The notes beneath the pieces are model-generated. The model ran no database searches. It worked only from the letters and a program-made list of their open reading frames with translations, and was not told the origin of the DNA. This document shows, piece after piece, positions 62,106 to 64,000 of a stretch of 64,000 nucleotides of DNA. The stretch comes from Pseudomonas sp. ABC1. GTDB taxonomy: Bacteria > Pseudomonadota > Gammaproteobacteria > Pseudomonadales > Pseudomonadaceae. Positions within the stretch are counted from its first letter, which is position 1, and each line of letters begins with the position of its first letter. The translations under genes and the position numbers were made by a program. The stretch is taken from assembly GCF_013395055.1 (NCBI RefSeq), contig NZ_CP058349.1, positions 496,001 through 560,000 of the forward strand, read 5' to 3'.

Positions 62106-62791
62106 GTCGCTTCAAGAATGAGATCGCTCACCTGCAGGCACACATCAAGACATTGCGCTTGGGCGCTGGCGCGCTGGTGGTCGTGGCGTTGGTCATGGGT
62201 GGCGGCTGGTGGAGCGCGCCACGCGACCTGACTGTCCACGTACCGCCAGACCTGCGTTCTGGCAGCTCGCGCAAGTGGTGGGAAGTTCCCCCCGAATCGG
62301 TCTATGCCTTCACGTTCTACGTATTCCAGCAACTCAACCGCTGGCCGGTGAATGGCGAGGAAGACTACCCGCGTAACCTGCATGCGCTGTCGGCCTACCT
62401 GACGCCATCCTGCCAGGCTTTCCTGCGTGCAGACTACGACTACCGGCGCAGCACGGGGGAGTTACGCCAGCGGGTGCGCGGTATCTATGAAATCCCGGGG
62501 CGCGGCTATGGCGATGACCCGTCTGCCCGCGTGCGCGTGGTATCCGACCGGGATTGGGTCGTGACCCTGGACATCAGCGCCGACGAGTACTACGGCGCGG
62601 AGCAAGTCAAGCGTGCCTTGGTGCGCTATCCCATCAAGGTTGCTCGGATGGATGTTGATCCGGCCCGCAACCCATTTGGTTTGGTTCTCGACTGCTACGA
62701 AGGCGCACCGCAGCGCATCAATGCGCCCGAGCCAATCCGACCATCATCTGGCGGTCTGCCTGCATCAGCATCTCAAGGAGATACCCCATGA
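62102..62791 (+). CDS. PFL_4703-family ICE protein (TIGR03746)
   Basis: A 229-residue protein with one membrane segment (residues about 20-40) and a periplasmic domain (VHVPPDLRSGSSRKWWEVPP, YAFTFYVFQQLNRWPVNGEE, YLTPSCQAFLRADYDYR). The layout matches VirB8/TraE-type assembly factors of the channel. It is coupled on both sides by ATGA overlaps. Confidence 0.9.
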   Translation: MSRFKNEIAHLQAHIKTLRLGAGALVVVALVMGGGWWSAPRDLTVHVPPDLRSGSSRKWWEVPPESVYAFTFYVFQQLNRWPVNGEEDYPRNLHALSAYLTPSCQAFLRADYDYRRSTGELRQRVRGIYEIPGRGYGDDPSARVRVVSDRDWVVTLDISADEYYGAEQVKRALVRYPIKVARMDVDPARNPFGLVLDCYEGAPQRINAPEPIRPSSGGLPASASQGDTP

Positions 62792-63711
62792 AGCAGCATC
62801 CTGCTTTCGCCTGGCTGGGGCTGGCCATCCTGGTTATGGCTCCTGCCGCCCAGGCGGTGGAGATTATGCGCTGGGAGCGCATGCCGCTTGCCGTGCCGCT
62901 GCAAGTTGGCCAGGAACGCATCGTATTTATTGATCGCAATGTCCGTGTGGGCGTACCAGCCAGTGTGGGAGAACGCCTGCGTGTACAGAGTGCCGGCGGC
63001 GCGGTGTACCTGCGTGCCAGTGAGCCGATCGAGCCGACCCGACTACAACTGCAAGACGCTGACTCCGGCGCTTTGATCCTGGTGGATATTGCCGCAGAAC
63101 CAGCCAAGGACGGTGAACCTGCATTGGAGCCAGTGCGGATCGTCGGGGGCAGCAGTAGCCCGATACGCTACGGCGACCAAGCAGAGGCTGCCGATGCTAC
63201 GGAACGCAGCCAGGAGCAGCCCGCCGGGCGCACGACACAGCGCGAAACCCCTGTGCCAGTCGTTTTGACACGCTTTGCCGCGCAGAACCTTTATGCGCCA
63301 CTGCGCACGGTCGAGCCGCTCTCTGGCGTCATGCGCGTGAATCTGCGCCGTGACCTGGACCTTGGCACATTGCTGCCGACCTTGCCTGTGCGTGCTGCCG
63401 CGATCGCCTCCTGGCGCTTGGAGGACCAGTGGGTCACCGCAGTGCGCCTGACCAACAACAGCAGTGGCTGGGTCACCCTCGACCCGCGCGTGCTGCAAGG
63501 TGACTTTCTCACCGCTACGTTCCAGCACGAAACGCTTGGTCCGCGAGGGATGTCCGAGGACACAACCGTGGCTTATCTGGTCACGCGCGGGCGTGGCCTG
63601 GCGCAAGCATTGTTGCCAGCGGTCAACCGCTTCGATCCGGCAGCACACCTGCCTTTGGCGGAACCGGAATACCAAGCAACAGACGACAAGGAGGCCCGCC
63701 ATGCGCAGTAA
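62788..63711 (+). CDS. TIGR03749-family ICE protein
   Basis: A 307-residue periplasmic protein with a signal peptide (to about AAQAVE, residue 24), VGVPASVGERLRVQSAGGAV and a C-terminal domain with LTNNSSGWVTLDPRVLQGDF. By position and architecture it corresponds to VirB9/TraK-type core-complex proteins. Its end overlaps the next start by 11 bases. Confidence 0.9.
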   Translation: MKQHPAFAWLGLAILVMAPAAQAVEIMRWERMPLAVPLQVGQERIVFIDRNVRVGVPASVGERLRVQSAGGAVYLRASEPIEPTRLQLQDADSGALILVDIAAEPAKDGEPALEPVRIVGGSSSPIRYGDQAEAADATERSQEQPAGRTTQRETPVPVVLTRFAAQNLYAPLRTVEPLSGVMRVNLRRDLDLGTLLPTLPVRAAAIASWRLEDQWVTAVRLTNNSSGWVTLDPRVLQGDFLTATFQHETLGPRGMSEDTTVAYLVTRGRGLAQALLPAVNRFDPAAHLPLAEPEYQATDDKEARHAQ

Positions 63712-64000
63712 TGGTCTGCTCAAATGGTTGATGGTTCCCGTCGTCGTCCTGGTGCTGTTCATCGGCATCCGACTGTTTTCAGGCGGAGGGGAATCTGCTC
63801 CGACAGGCACGGATACCAACGCCCAGCTCACGCCTGATGAAATGAAGGCACTGGGTATCGAGGGTGATACCCCACGCGATACTGTGGCTACCTTGGTAGC
63901 CCAGGTGAAGCAGCTACGCACTGAGCTTCAGGGCGCGCTCTCGGACAACAAGTCGCAGCGCGAAGAGAATCAGCGCTTGCGCCAACGTGAGAACTCCATC
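63701..64000 (+). CDS. TIGR03752-family ICE protein, N-terminal part
   Basis: The first 100 residues only; the gene runs off the right edge. MRSNGLLKWLMVPVVVLVLF is a membrane anchor, LTPDEMKALGIEGDTPRDTV follows, then a coiled coil (VAQVKQLRTELQGALSD). The family is TraB/VirB10-like and about 480 residues when complete, as I recall. Confidence 0.9.
   Translation, partial: MRSNGLLKWLMVPVVVLVLFIGIRLFSGGGESAPTGTDTNAQLTPDEMKALGIEGDTPRDTVATLVAQVKQLRTELQGALSDNKSQREENQRLRQRENSI

Larger units (their letters stand above)
18365..64000. mobile_element. ICEclc/PFGI-1-class integrative and conjugative element, distal portion
   Basis: From the tRNA-Gly core to the window end the genes are those of a PFGI-1/ICEclc-type element: alpA-parA-shi-parB regulators, STY4528, PFL_4669, SSB, TopB, DUF3577 and the MPF-G transfer series. 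Integrase, relaxase, VirB4 and the other att are not in the window and should lie to the right. Foreign cargo interrupts the core at five module boundaries. Confidence 0.93.

Overview
The window suggests a Pseudomonas chromosome carrying one end of a large integrative and conjugative element (ICE). The chromosomal part is GC-rich and has divergent ppsA/ppsR and a methylcitrate operon of the AcnD/PrpF type in the usual Pseudomonas order (GntR regulator, prpB, prpC, acnD, prpF, prpD). I cannot name the species from sequence alone.

Chromosomal part (1 to about 18,364). PpsR controls PpsA, so this pair governs PEP synthesis, and the neighbouring prp operon turns propionyl-CoA into pyruvate. Three copies of an ATTGTCGACA box lie around the regulator promoter. 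Then come an Old Yellow Enzyme reductase preceded by a scrap of an alpha/beta hydrolase, a divergent DUF4198/TonB-receptor pair that looks like metal uptake and shares an AT-rich palindrome, an SDR divergent from an HxlR regulator, and an unrecognised secreted protein.

ICE junction. At 18,365-18,380 there is a lone copy of the 3' end of a tRNA-Gly gene, the attachment core used by ICEclc-like elements. Its orientation says that chromosome lies to the left, ICE to the right, and that the intact tRNA-Gly and the integrase should lie beyond base 64,000.

ICE part (18,365-64,000). (a) A control and replication module: a BisR-sized protein, AlpA, ParA, a Shi-like protein, ParB (BisD-like), a FlhC-like DUF2857 protein (BisC-like), an STY4528-type replication protein, PFL_4669, DUF3158, SSB and topoisomerase III. 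(b) A block of about fifteen mostly uncharacterised same-strand genes (35.6-45.6 kb). They are separated by hairpin leaders and include three related, covarying RNA-like elements, a DUF3577 protein, a DUF3275 protein and a DUF6094-type methyltransferase. A large SNF2-like helicase follows. (c) The MPF-G conjugation operon (52.8 kb to the window end): PilL, PFL_4695, TraD, RAQPRD and the TIGR037xx series.

Cargo sits at module boundaries, several pieces on the opposite strand: a PLD-like nuclease, an Abi/HEPN-like protein, a type II restriction-modification pair, a CoiA-like nuclease, a Gabija system (gajA/gajB) and a KAP-type NTPase inside the transfer operon. Most resemble anti-phage or anti-DNA functions. 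Decay is visible in a topB zinc-finger frameshift, a frameshifted small paralogue and an IS3 remnant.
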